DNA from: Nocardioides speluncae | GTDB lineage: Bacteria > Actinomycetota > Actinomycetes > Propionibacteriales > Nocardioidaceae | Direction: 5' to 3' | Length of the DNA: 64,000 nt | Assembly (NCBI RefSeq): GCF_003121585.1 | Contig: NZ_QEOO01000037.1 | Span: forward strand, 248,001 to 312,000 | In this document: in pieces, positions 52,563-59,390 of the stretch | Numbering within the stretch: the stretch's first letter is position 1 | Layout of the letters: every line of letters starts with the position of its first letter | Translations under genes and position numbers: made by a program | Notes under the pieces: model-generated | Told to the model about the DNA's origin: nothing | What the model saw: the letters and a program-made list of their open reading frames with translations, nothing else | Database searches by the model: none

Positions 52563-52938
52563 CGTCTGCGCCGCCTGGTTCCTCGCGGCGCTTCTGCTCG
52601 CGGGCCTTGCGGCGCTGCTCCTCGGCGCGCTCGCGGACCTTGCGGAGGAACTCCGCATCCGCCTCGGGGTCGGCCGCGGCGGCGCGGCCGGGGCGGTCGT
52701 ACTCCGGGAAGTCGGGGGCGGCGCGTTCGTACGGCGCGGACCGCCGGGGTGCGGATGCCGGCCGGCCGGCGGCCAGCCAGGCCACCGACCCGGCGAGCGG
52801 GAAGAACAGCACGATCAGCAGCCACCAGACCTTGGGCAGGTGGCGGACCTCGTCGTCACGGCTGGTGATCACGTTGACCACGCAGTAGAGCCACAGGATC
52901 GCGATCACCGGTCCGATGAAGATCGCCAGCTTGCCCAT
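52558..52938 (-). CDS. PLDc_N-type small membrane protein
   Basis: 126 aa. Two membrane helices (residues 4-22 and 40-60) with VITSRDDEVRHLPKVWWLL between them, the pattern of the phospholipase-D nuclease N-terminal domain (PLDc_N), which here occurs alone. The rest is a charged Arg/Glu/Ala tail with coiled-coil character (AEFLRKVRERAEEQRRKA). Such stand-alone proteins are common in actinobacteria, membrane-bound and uncharacterised. The stop codon lies inside the hairpin at 52500-52562, so the hairpin may have set the C-terminus. Confidence 0.75.
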   Translation of the reverse strand: MGKLAIFIGPVIAILWLYCVVNVITSRDDEVRHLPKVWWLLIVLFFPLAGSVAWLAAGRPASAPRRSAPYERAAPDFPEYDRPGRAAAADPEADAEFLRKVRERAEEQRRKAREQKRREEPGGADG

Positions 52939-53019
52939 CGATGTTCCCCCTGGTGTGTGCGCTGCCGTCCAGAACTCGCAGCAGAGTAGGCGATGAGTGC
53001 CTGCTATGGTCGCGATATC

Positions 53020-53110
53020 CACCACGGGTGTCCGCGGCAGCGGGCTGAGATGGGGCTGACGCCGCTCCGACCGTTGAACCTGATCCGGGTCATGCCGGCG
53101 AAGGAAGCGA
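53020..53110 (+). promoter_or_regulatory. TPP riboswitch (thi box)
   Basis: Conserved text is present: CGGGTGTCCGCGG, GCGGGCTGAGATGGGG, CCGTTGAACCTGATCCGGGT, then CATGCCGGCGAAGGAAG. It ends about 12 nt before the thiE start, so thiamin pyrophosphate probably blocks translation of the operon. Confidence 0.95.
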
Positions 53111-53121
53111 GGAGCGATTCT

Positions 53122-53730
53122 GTGTCTGCGCGTGTACCCAGGCTGCCCCGACTGCACTGCTTGGTTGACCACACCCACGACCTGTCCCTCCTGCCGGAGC
53201 TGGCAGATGCCGGCGTCGACGGGTTCCAGATCCGCACGAAGGCGCTCGACAATGGGGCGCTGCTGACCTTCGCTCGCGCAGTGGTCGACGCGCTCGCGAC
53301 GTACGACGTGAGCGTGGTCGTCAACGACCGGGTCGACGTGGCGCTGGCCAGCGGTGCCGACGGCGTCCACCTCGGCCGTGCCGACAAACCGGTCGCCGCG
53401 GCCCGGGCGCTGGCTCCCCGGCTGCTGATCGGCGCCACCTGCCGGTCCCGCGAGCACGCCGCCCAGGCGCGTGCCGACGGCGCGGACTACGCCGGCTTCG
53501 GGCCGGTCTTCGCCTCGGCGAGCAAGGACGGGCTGCCGGCGCCGCTCGGTCCGGACGCGATCTGGGCGGCTACCGGCGAACTGCCGCTGATCGCGATCGG
53601 CGGCATCGACGCCGGCAACGTCGGCGAGGTCGTCGCGGCCGGTGCCCATGGGATCGCGGTGATCGGCGGCATCTGGCGAGAGCCCGATCCGGTGGCGGCC
53701 GCGAAGGCGCTGCGCGGCGCACTCGGCTGA
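53122..53730 (+). CDS. thiE: Thiamine phosphate synthase (ThiE)
   Basis: 202 aa from GTG 53122, with AGGAG upstream. TIM barrel joining HMP-PP and thiazole phosphate. Family text: VDGFQIRTKALDNG (substrate-binding Arg/Lys), VVVNDRVDVALASGADGVHLG with the NDR motif and metal Asp, GFGPVFASASKDG and AIGGIDAGNV (phosphate-binding). The usual STH motif reads ATCRS, so one conserved His is absent, as in some actinobacterial enzymes. First gene of the thi operon after the riboswitch; its TGA overlaps the thiO ATG by one base. Confidence 0.85.
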   Translation: MSARVPRLPRLHCLVDHTHDLSLLPELADAGVDGFQIRTKALDNGALLTFARAVVDALATYDVSVVVNDRVDVALASGADGVHLGRADKPVAAARALAPRLLIGATCRSREHAAQARADGADYAGFGPVFASASKDGLPAPLGPDAIWAATGELPLIAIGGIDAGNVGEVVAAGAHGIAVIGGIWREPDPVAAAKALRGALG

Positions 53731-54752
53731 TGCGGGTCCGGGTACTCGGGGCCGGGATCATCGGCCTCTCGGTGGCCGACGAGCTGCTCCGGTGCGGCCA
53801 CGCCGTGACCGTGGTCGACCCGGCGCCGGCCAGTGGCGCGTCGTACGCCGCCGCCGGGATGCTCGCGCCCGCCGGCGAGGTCTGGCACGGCGAGGAGGCG
53901 CTGCTCTCGCTCGGTCGGCGGAGCCTCGCACTGTGGCCGGAGTACGCCGCGCGGCTGGGCGTCGCGCTGCACACCACTGGCACCCTGCTCGTCGGCCGTG
54001 ACCACGGCGACCTGCAGCAGGTGGAGCGGCAGGCCGCGCTGCTCGCGCTGCATGGCACGCCCGTCGAGCTGCTGACCCGCCGCGAGCTACTGTCCCGCGA
54101 GCCCACCCTGACCTCGCGCGTCGCCGGCGGCCTGCTGCTCCCCGACGACCACAGCGTCGACCCGCGACTGGTCCTGGACGCGTTGATCAATCGGGTGGTC
54201 GAGCAGCGAGCGCTAGCAACCGTCGTCGAGACCACTGACGTGGACGCCACCGTGATCGCCACCGGTGCCCAGCTGCCCGAGCCGTGGACGCACCTGGTCC
54301 GAGGGGTCCGCGGCGAGGTGGTCCGGGTGCGCACCGACGACCCGCCGGCGCACACGGTGCGGGGGTGGGTGCACGGCGAGCCGGTGTACGCCGTTCCCAG
54401 GGCAGGCGGTGAGGTAGTGATCGGTGCGACCTCCGAGGAGCACGACGAGCCGCCGATCGCGACCGTCGGCGGCGTCGCCCGGCTGCTGGACGCGGCCCGG
54501 GCGCTGCTCCCCGGCCTGGACCGGGCCGAGCTGACCGAGGCGATCGCCCGGGACCGCCCGGGGACTCCCGACAACCTGCCGCTGGTTGGCCCGAGCGGGG
54601 TCGCGGGGACCGTGCTCGCCGCCGGCCTGTTCCGGCACGGCGTACTGCTCGCCCCGCTGGTGGCCCAGCTCGTCGCAGACCACCTCGAGACCGGCGCCGT
54701 CGATCCGACCCTCGACCCGCGCCGCTTCACCTCAGAACGGAGCCACGCATGA
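53730..54752 (+). CDS. thiO: Glycine oxidase (ThiO)
   Basis: 340 aa FAD-dependent amine oxidase. N-terminal FAD fold VLGAGIIGLSVADELL; later GEVVIGATSEEHDE and RDRPGTPDNLPLVGPSG are ThiO-like. It converts glycine to dehydroglycine for thiazole synthesis. Residues about 155-170 (RVVEQRALATVVETTD) are encoded by a palindromic repeat at 54195-54235, inside a region variable among ThiO proteins. Its stop overlaps thiS by 4 nt. Confidence 0.9.
   Translation: MRVRVLGAGIIGLSVADELLRCGHAVTVVDPAPASGASYAAAGMLAPAGEVWHGEEALLSLGRRSLALWPEYAARLGVALHTTGTLLVGRDHGDLQQVERQAALLALHGTPVELLTRRELLSREPTLTSRVAGGLLLPDDHSVDPRLVLDALINRVVEQRALATVVETTDVDATVIATGAQLPEPWTHLVRGVRGEVVRVRTDDPPAHTVRGWVHGEPVYAVPRAGGEVVIGATSEEHDEPPIATVGGVARLLDAARALLPGLDRAELTEAIARDRPGTPDNLPLVGPSGVAGTVLAAGLFRHGVLLAPLVAQLVADHLETGAVDPTLDPRRFTSERSHA
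54195..54235 (-). repeat. Palindromic repeat (family B) inside thiO
   Basis: GTGGTCGAG ... CTCGAGACCAC-type ends with the centre GCGCTAGCAACCGTC, which is identical for 15 nt to the intergenic copy at 58938-58952. It is read in frame by thiO as VVEQRALATVVETT. Confidence 0.65.
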
Positions 54753-54940
54753 CGATCCTGCTCAACGGCGAACCTGTCGCCGTCGCCCCCGACACGACCG
54801 TCGCCGACCTGTTGGACGCCGACCCACGCGGTTGCGCGGTCGCGGTCAACGGCGAGGTGGTGCCGCGCGAACGGCACGCCGCCACACCCGTTGCCGACGG
54901 CGACACCGTCGAGATCGTCCGGGCGGTGCAGGGTGGCTGA
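54749..54940 (+). CDS. thiS: Sulfur carrier protein ThiS
   Basis: 63 aa, beta-grasp ubiquitin-like fold (MTILLNGEPVAVAPDTTVAD, AVAVNGEVVPRE) ending in the diagnostic VQGG; the terminal Gly becomes a thiocarboxylate. Overlaps thiO and thiG. The partner adenylyltransferase ThiF is not in the window. Confidence 0.95.
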   Translation: MTILLNGEPVAVAPDTTVADLLDADPRGCAVAVNGEVVPRERHAATPVADGDTVEIVRAVQGG

Positions 54941-55712
54941 CACTGTGGCTGACTCCTGGAAGCTCGGCGATCGCGAGCTGGCCTCGCGGCTGTTCCTCGG
55001 CACCGGCGGCCTGCCCAACCTGGCCCTGCTCGAACCGGTGCTGGATGCGGCCCGGCCCGCGTTGGTGACGGTGTCGATGCGGCGTACGTCGGGGCTCGGC
55101 GACGGCGGGCTGCTCGACACGCTGGCCCGGGCCGGCGTACCCGTGCTGCCCAACACCGCCGGCTGCCTGAGTGCGCGGGAGGCGGTGCTGACCGCCGAGC
55201 TGGCCCGCGAGGCGCTGGGTACGTCGTGGGTGAAGCTCGAGGTGATCGGCGACGAGACCACCCTGCTGCCGGATGCGGTCGAGCTGGTCGAAGCCGCCGA
55301 GACACTGGTGCGGAAGGGCTTCATCGTCCTGCCCTACACCACGGATGACGCGGTGCTGGCCCGCCGACTGGAGGACGTCGGCTGCGCCGCGGTGATGCCG
55401 CTCGGTTCGCCGATCGGCTCCGGCCTCGGCATCCTCAACCCCTACGCGATCGAGGCGCTGGTCGGGTCGGTCTCGGTGCCGGTGGTGCTGGACGCCGGCG
55501 TGGGTACGGCGAGCGACGCGGCGCTGGCACTCGAGCTCGGTTGCTCGGCCGTGCTCACCGCCACCGCCGTGACCAGGGCCGACGACCCGGTCGCGATGGC
55601 GCGGGCCATGCGGCTCGGTGTCGAGGCCGGCCTGGCCGCGCGCTGCGCCGGCCGGATCCCGCGCCGCGCCACCGCCCGCGCGTCCAGCCCCATGACGGGA
55701 CGGATCGCATGA
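54933..55712 (+). CDS. thiG: Thiazole synthase (ThiG)
   Basis: 259 aa from GTG 54933, overlapping thiS by 8 nt. TIM barrel. SRLFLGTGGLPN at the start, the Schiff-base Lys in SWVKLEVIGDETTLLPD, then VMPLGSPIGSGLG and VVLDAGVGTASDAA (phosphate-binding). It forms the thiazole ring from deoxyxylulose phosphate, dehydroglycine and ThiS thiocarboxylate. It overlaps the next gene by 4 nt. Confidence 0.95.
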   Translation: MADTVADSWKLGDRELASRLFLGTGGLPNLALLEPVLDAARPALVTVSMRRTSGLGDGGLLDTLARAGVPVLPNTAGCLSAREAVLTAELAREALGTSWVKLEVIGDETTLLPDAVELVEAAETLVRKGFIVLPYTTDDAVLARRLEDVGCAAVMPLGSPIGSGLGILNPYAIEALVGSVSVPVVLDAGVGTASDAALALELGCSAVLTATAVTRADDPVAMARAMRLGVEAGLAARCAGRIPRRATARASSPMTGRIA

Positions 55713-56341
55713 GCGCCGCCGCCGGCCTGCCCCGGCTGATCCTGCTCACCGACCGGTCCCAGCTGCGGCTGGGCCGTGGCCTGGTGAGGACCGTCGCCGA
55801 GTGCGTTTCTGCTGGGTTGACCCACGTTGTGGTCCGCGAGCACGACCTCGACCCGCACGCCCGGCACGGCCTGATCACCGCCCTCGCCGAGATCGACGAC
55901 CTGACCGTGATCTCGTCGCGGACCGACGACCCCGCCGCCCACGGCGTACACCTGGCGGCGGACGGCCCTTGTAACGCGGAGTTACTACCTCTTCCGGAGA
56001 GTAATGACGGTGCGGAAGAGGTCATAACTCCGCGTTACATAGTCGGCCGCTCCTGCCACAGCGCCGTCGAGGTCAAGCAGGCAGCGGGGGAGGGTGCTGA
56101 CTACGCCACGCTCTCGCCGTACGCCGAGACGGCGAGCAAGCCGGGCTACGGACCGCCTATCGAGCCCGCCGAGCTGGCGGGTCATGAGATTCCGGCGTTC
56201 GCGCTCGGCGGCATCACCCGCGACAACGCCGCGGCGGCCCGCGAGGCGGGTGCGTACGGCGTGGCGGTGATGGGCGCGGTGATGCGGGCTGCCGACCCGG
56301 CGGCCGAGGTGGCCGCCCTTCTGACGGCGGTGGGCCGATGA
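55709..56341 (+). CDS. tenI: TenI/ThiE-like protein, probable thiazole tautomerase, with an in-frame palindromic insert
   Basis: 210 aa, second ThiE-fold protein of the operon. It keeps GVHLAADG, a TenI-like GRSCHSAVE (His aligned with the TenI catalytic His), SPYAETASKPGYGPP and FALGGITRDNA. It lacks the ThiE NDR motif, which favours thiazole tautomerase over condensation. Between GVHLAADGP and IVGRSCHS, relatives have about 13 residues; here there are about 23 (NAELLPLPESNDGAEEVI...), encoded by a 70-nt hairpin at 55970-56039. That is an in-frame palindromic insertion at a surface loop. It overlaps thiG and thiD by 4 nt. Confidence 0.75.
   Translation: MSAAAGLPRLILLTDRSQLRLGRGLVRTVAECVSAGLTHVVVREHDLDPHARHGLITALAEIDDLTVISSRTDDPAAHGVHLAADGPCNAELLPLPESNDGAEEVITPRYIVGRSCHSAVEVKQAAGEGADYATLSPYAETASKPGYGPPIEPAELAGHEIPAFALGGITRDNAAAAREAGAYGVAVMGAVMRAADPAAEVAALLTAVGR
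55970..56039. repeat. 70-nt hairpin (family D) inside the tenI-like gene
   Basis: Two 27-nt arms (left arm begins TGTAACGCGGAGTTA) match with two mismatches around a 16-nt loop. It is visibly more AT-rich than the flanking codons and is translated in frame. Confidence 0.8.
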
Positions 56342-57171
56342 CGCCGCCCGTCGTGCTCACCGTCGCCGGCACCGACTCCGGTGGCGCGGCCGGCATCGCG
56401 GCCGACCTGGCCACGTTCGCGGCGCTCGACGTACACGGAGCCTGCGTGGTCACCGCCGTCACCGCCCAGGACACCACCGGCGTCCACGCCGTCCACCTCG
56501 TCCCGGGTGAGATCGTCGAGGCCCAGCTCGACGCGGTCTTCGGCGACCTCCCCGTCGCGGCCGTCAAGACCGGCATGCTCGGCTCCGCCGACGCGGTCGT
56601 GGGTCTCAGCGATCGCTATCGGGCACTGTCAGACCCACGACCCGCACTGGTCGTCGACCCGGTGCTGGTGGCGACGTCCGGGGCGGTACTGGGCGACGAC
56701 CTGGTGGCCAAGGCATACGTCGAGTACCTGATGCCGCTCGCCACCGTCGTCACGCCGAACGCCGACGAGGCGGCCGCCCTCACCGGGACCGCAGCTCCAC
56801 CCGACGAGCTGGCCCATACGCTCGCCGAGCTCGGCTGCGCGGTGGTCGTGACCGGCGGAGTCTCGACAAGCTCGACGACCGAAGGGCGCACCTGCACCGA
56901 CTGGCTCGCGCTGCCGGGCGACACCCCGATCCCGCTCACCCACCCAGCCATCGAGACCGACAACGACCACGGCACCGGCTGCACCTTCAGCGCAGCACTC
57001 GCCGCCCACCTCGCCCACGGAACCCCGCTCCGACAGGCAGTCGCGCACGCCGCGGCGTACACGACCCAACAGCTCGACCTCAGCCGCACCTGGAACCTCG
57101 GCCGCGGCCGAGGCCCGATCGCCCACACCCACGACCCATTCACACAGGAGGCATCGCATGACCGTCCATGA
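56338..57171 (+). CDS. thiD: Hydroxymethylpyrimidine/phosphomethylpyrimidine kinase (ThiD)
   Basis: 277 aa ribokinase-fold enzyme making HMP-PP. Motifs: TVAGTDSGGAAGIAADL, VKTGMLGSAD, ALVVDPVLVATSG, TPNADEAAALTG and anion-hole DNDHGTGCTFSAALAAHLA with the catalytic Asp/Cys region. Two palindromic repeats lie within it: a 48-nt family-C element (56595-56642, encoding VVGLSDRYRALSDPRP) and a 26-nt family-B-like one (56857-56882, encoding GVSTSSTT). Protein length stays near normal, so the repeats replaced or remodelled native codons. It overlaps thiC by 14 nt. Confidence 0.9.
   Translation: MTPPVVLTVAGTDSGGAAGIAADLATFAALDVHGACVVTAVTAQDTTGVHAVHLVPGEIVEAQLDAVFGDLPVAAVKTGMLGSADAVVGLSDRYRALSDPRPALVVDPVLVATSGAVLGDDLVAKAYVEYLMPLATVVTPNADEAAALTGTAAPPDELAHTLAELGCAVVVTGGVSTSSTTEGRTCTDWLALPGDTPIPLTHPAIETDNDHGTGCTFSAALAAHLAHGTPLRQAVAHAAAYTTQQLDLSRTWNLGRGRGPIAHTHDPFTQEASHDRP
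56595..56642. repeat. 48-nt palindromic element (family C) inside thiD
   Basis: Ends GGTCGTGGGTCT and AGACCCACGACC, identical to the intergenic element at 30733-30780 and the same total length; the 24-nt middle differs. Confidence 0.7.
56857..56882. repeat. Short palindromic repeat (family B-like) inside thiD
   Basis: GAGTCTCGACAAGCTCGACG, imperfect dyad of the TCTCGACAAGCTCGA type common between actinobacterial genes; here in frame within thiD. Confidence 0.5.
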
Positions 57172-58876
57172 AGCCCACAGCCGGATCCTGATCGCCGACC
57201 CCGACGACAGCAGGATCGAGGTCCCGGTCATCCGGGTCGCGCTCACCAACGGCGAGACCTTCGACCGCTACTGCACCGAAGGCCCCGGCAGCGACCCCGA
57301 GGTCGGCCTCGCTCCGCTGCGGGACCGCTGGATCACCGACCGCCGCGATACCGAAGAGTACGACGGCCGCGAGACCCAGCTGATCGACAACGGCAAGGCG
57401 GCGGTACGGCGCGGCGCGGCGGCCGGCGAGTGGCGCGGCGAGCGCCCGCAACCCCGGCGCGCCACGGCAGGCAAGCGGGTCACCCAGATGCACTACGCCC
57501 GCGCCGGGACCATCACCCCGGAGATGAGGTTCGTCGCGCGGCGCGAGGGCTGCGACGTGGAGCTGGTCCGGCGCGAGGTCGCCGAGGGCCGCGCGATCAT
57601 CCCGAACAACGTCAACCACCCCGAGTCCGAGCCGATGATCATCGGCCGCCGGTTCCTGGTGAAGGTCAACGCCAACATCGGCAACTCCGCCGTCACCAGC
57701 AGCATCGCCGAGGAGGTCGACAAGCTGACCTGGGCGGTGACCTGGGGCGCGGACACCGTGATGGACCTGTCCACCGGCGACGACATCCACACCACCCGCG
57801 AGTGGATCATTCGCAACTCACCCGTTCCGATCGGCACCGTCCCGATCTACCAGGCGCTGGAGAAGGTCAACGGGGAGGCCGACAAGCTGACCTGGGAGAT
57901 CTTCCGCGACACCGTGATCGAGCAGTGCGAGCAGGGCGTGGACTACATGACCATCCACGCCGGCGTACTCCTGCGCTATGTCCCGATGACCGCCCGGCGC
58001 GTCACCGGCATCGTCAGCCGCGGCGGCTCGATCATGGCCGGCTGGTGCCTGGCCCACCACCAGGAGAACTTCCTCTACACCCACTTCGACGAGCTCTGCG
58101 AGATCTTCGCCCAGTACGACGTGGCGTTCTCACTCGGTGACGGCCTGCGCCCCGGCTCCACCGCCGACGCCAACGACGAGGCACAGCTGTCGGAGCTGCG
58201 GACGCTCGCCGAGCTGACCACGCGGGCCTGGAAGTACGACGTCCAGGTGATGGTCGAGGGCCCCGGTCACGTGCCGCTCAACCTGGTCGAGGAGAACGTC
58301 GTACTCCAGCAGGAGTGGTGCCACGGCGCGCCGTTCTACACCCTCGGGCCGCTGGCCACCGACATCGCGCCCGGCTACGACCACATCACCTCCGCGATCG
58401 GCGCGGCCACGATCGCCATGCACGGCACCGCGATGCTCTGCTACGTCACTCCGAAGGAGCACCTCGGCCTGCCCAACCGCGACGACGTCAAGACTGGTGT
58501 GATCACCTACAAGCTGAGCGCCCATGCCGCGGACGTCGCCAAGGGCCACCCCGGCGCCCGGGACTGGGACGACGCGCTGTCCAAGGCGCGCTTCGAGTTC
58601 CGCTGGCGTGACCAGTTCGCGCTGTCGCTCGACCCGCACACCGCCGAGGCCTTCCACGACGAGACCCTGCCCGCCGAGAACGCCAAGACCGCGCACTTCT
58701 GCTCGATGTGCGGCCCCAAGTTCTGCTCGATGCGGATCAGCCAAGATGTCCGGGACCGCTTCGGCGCAGAGCTCGATCCTGGGCTGGACCCCGACGTCGG
58801 CATGAAGGAGAAGTCCGCCGAGTTCCTCGAGCTGGGCGGGACGGTGTACGTCGAGGGCGAAGCCGCCGCTGGTTGA
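57158..58876 (+). CDS. thiC: Phosphomethylpyrimidine synthase (ThiC)
   Basis: 572 aa with AGGAGG before ATG 57158. Radical SAM enzyme turning aminoimidazole ribotide into HMP-P. Landmarks: MHYARAGTITPEMRFVARREG, VNANIGNSAV, MTIHAGVLLRYVP, VSRGGSIMAGWCLAHH, SLGDGLRPGS, EGPGHVPLN and the C-terminal cluster CSMCGPKFCSM (CxxCxxxxC). Last gene of the operon. The stop lies in GGTTGACGAGG, the start of a cluster of palindromic repeats, so the C-terminus (EGEAAAG) may have been reset by repeat DNA. Confidence 0.97.
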   Translation: MTVHEAHSRILIADPDDSRIEVPVIRVALTNGETFDRYCTEGPGSDPEVGLAPLRDRWITDRRDTEEYDGRETQLIDNGKAAVRRGAAAGEWRGERPQPRRATAGKRVTQMHYARAGTITPEMRFVARREGCDVELVRREVAEGRAIIPNNVNHPESEPMIIGRRFLVKVNANIGNSAVTSSIAEEVDKLTWAVTWGADTVMDLSTGDDIHTTREWIIRNSPVPIGTVPIYQALEKVNGEADKLTWEIFRDTVIEQCEQGVDYMTIHAGVLLRYVPMTARRVTGIVSRGGSIMAGWCLAHHQENFLYTHFDELCEIFAQYDVAFSLGDGLRPGSTADANDEAQLSELRTLAELTTRAWKYDVQVMVEGPGHVPLNLVEENVVLQQEWCHGAPFYTLGPLATDIAPGYDHITSAIGAATIAMHGTAMLCYVTPKEHLGLPNRDDVKTGVITYKLSAHAADVAKGHPGARDWDDALSKARFEFRWRDQFALSLDPHTAEAFHDETLPAENAKTAHFCSMCGPKFCSMRISQDVRDRFGAELDPGLDPDVGMKEKSAEFLELGGTVYVEGEAAAG

Positions 58877-58889
58877 CGAGGTCGCGTCT

Positions 58890-58964
58890 GAGCCGCCGGT
58901 TAAGGAGGTTGTGTGTGAGCCGCCGGTTGAGGAGGTTGCGCTAGCAACCGTCTCGAAACCAAGG
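58890..58964. repeat. Family-B repeat cluster downstream of thiC
   Basis: Two 27-nt tandem units (58890-58916 and 58917-58943, beginning GAGCCGCCGGTT) lead into the palindrome CCGGTTGAGGAGGTTGCG ... CCGTCTCGAAACC (58922-58960). It is inverted relative to 59341-59382. Confidence 0.75.
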
Positions 58965-59257
58965 CCGCTTACGGTTCCGGTACGCGCGACTCGCAAGCGC
59001 CGGAAGGTCGTCGAGGCGAGCCTCGATGAGGGCCACGCGTTTGGCGCGCGGTTCCAGCCCTGGACTGTCTGCTCGAATGCGTAGGCCTCGTTGATGCGCT
59101 CGAACTCGGCTGACCAGACCAGCCGGACGGGACGTCGACGGCGCGTGTAGGTCGCGCCGAGGCCTTCGTTGTGCTGCCAGAAGCGACGCTCGATGTCGGT
59201 CGTGCTGCCGACGTAGAACGTGCCATCAGAGCACTCGAGGATGTATGCCCACGCCAT
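58941..59257 (-). pseudogene. GIY-YIG nuclease (YhbQ/UPF0213 type), frameshifted, bracketed by family-B repeats
   Basis: The N-terminus MAWAYILECSDGTFYVGST with ERRFWQHN and GLGATYTRRRRPVRLVW is a GIY-YIG nuclease, with Tyr pair, Arg and later Glu (AYAFEQTVQGW). At 59043-59050 the run CGCGCG carries an extra GC relative to the expected NRAKRV codons, shifting the frame. Removing it gives KRVALIEARLDDLPALAS and an end RPWFRDGC with TAG at 58941-58943. That C-terminus is encoded by the palindromic repeat itself. Restored length is about 105 aa, the family norm. Inverted copies of the repeat flank the gene at 58922-58960 and 59341-59382. Confidence 0.75.
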
Positions 59258-59340
59258 GACAAGAGCGTTCCCGTTGTAGGAGCTGCAGCCAAGCAGCCGC
59301 CGACCAGTTGTGGATAAGCGGCCTACGGCAACTGTTCGCC

Positions 59341-59382
59341 TTGGTTTCGAGACGGTCGCTGCGCGACCTGCTCAACCGGCGG
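59341..59382 (+). repeat. Family-B palindromic repeat upstream of the GIY-YIG gene
   Basis: GGTTTCGAGACGGTCGCTGC followed by GCGACCTGCTCAACC, an imperfect dyad. Nearly identical to 60672-60714 and inverted relative to 58922-58960. Confidence 0.75.
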
Positions 59383-59390
59383 CTGAGCCT

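Noticed and set aside
58130..58940. Extension of the GIY-YIG reading frame to a 375-aa protein
   Set aside because: Past the GC insertion, the frame runs antisense to thiC with low-complexity Ser/Thr/Gly text; the true frame ends at 58941.
58890..58964. CRISPR-like array near the thiC end
   Set aside because: The units are 27 nt head-to-tail without spacers and belong to a dispersed palindromic repeat; no cas genes are nearby.
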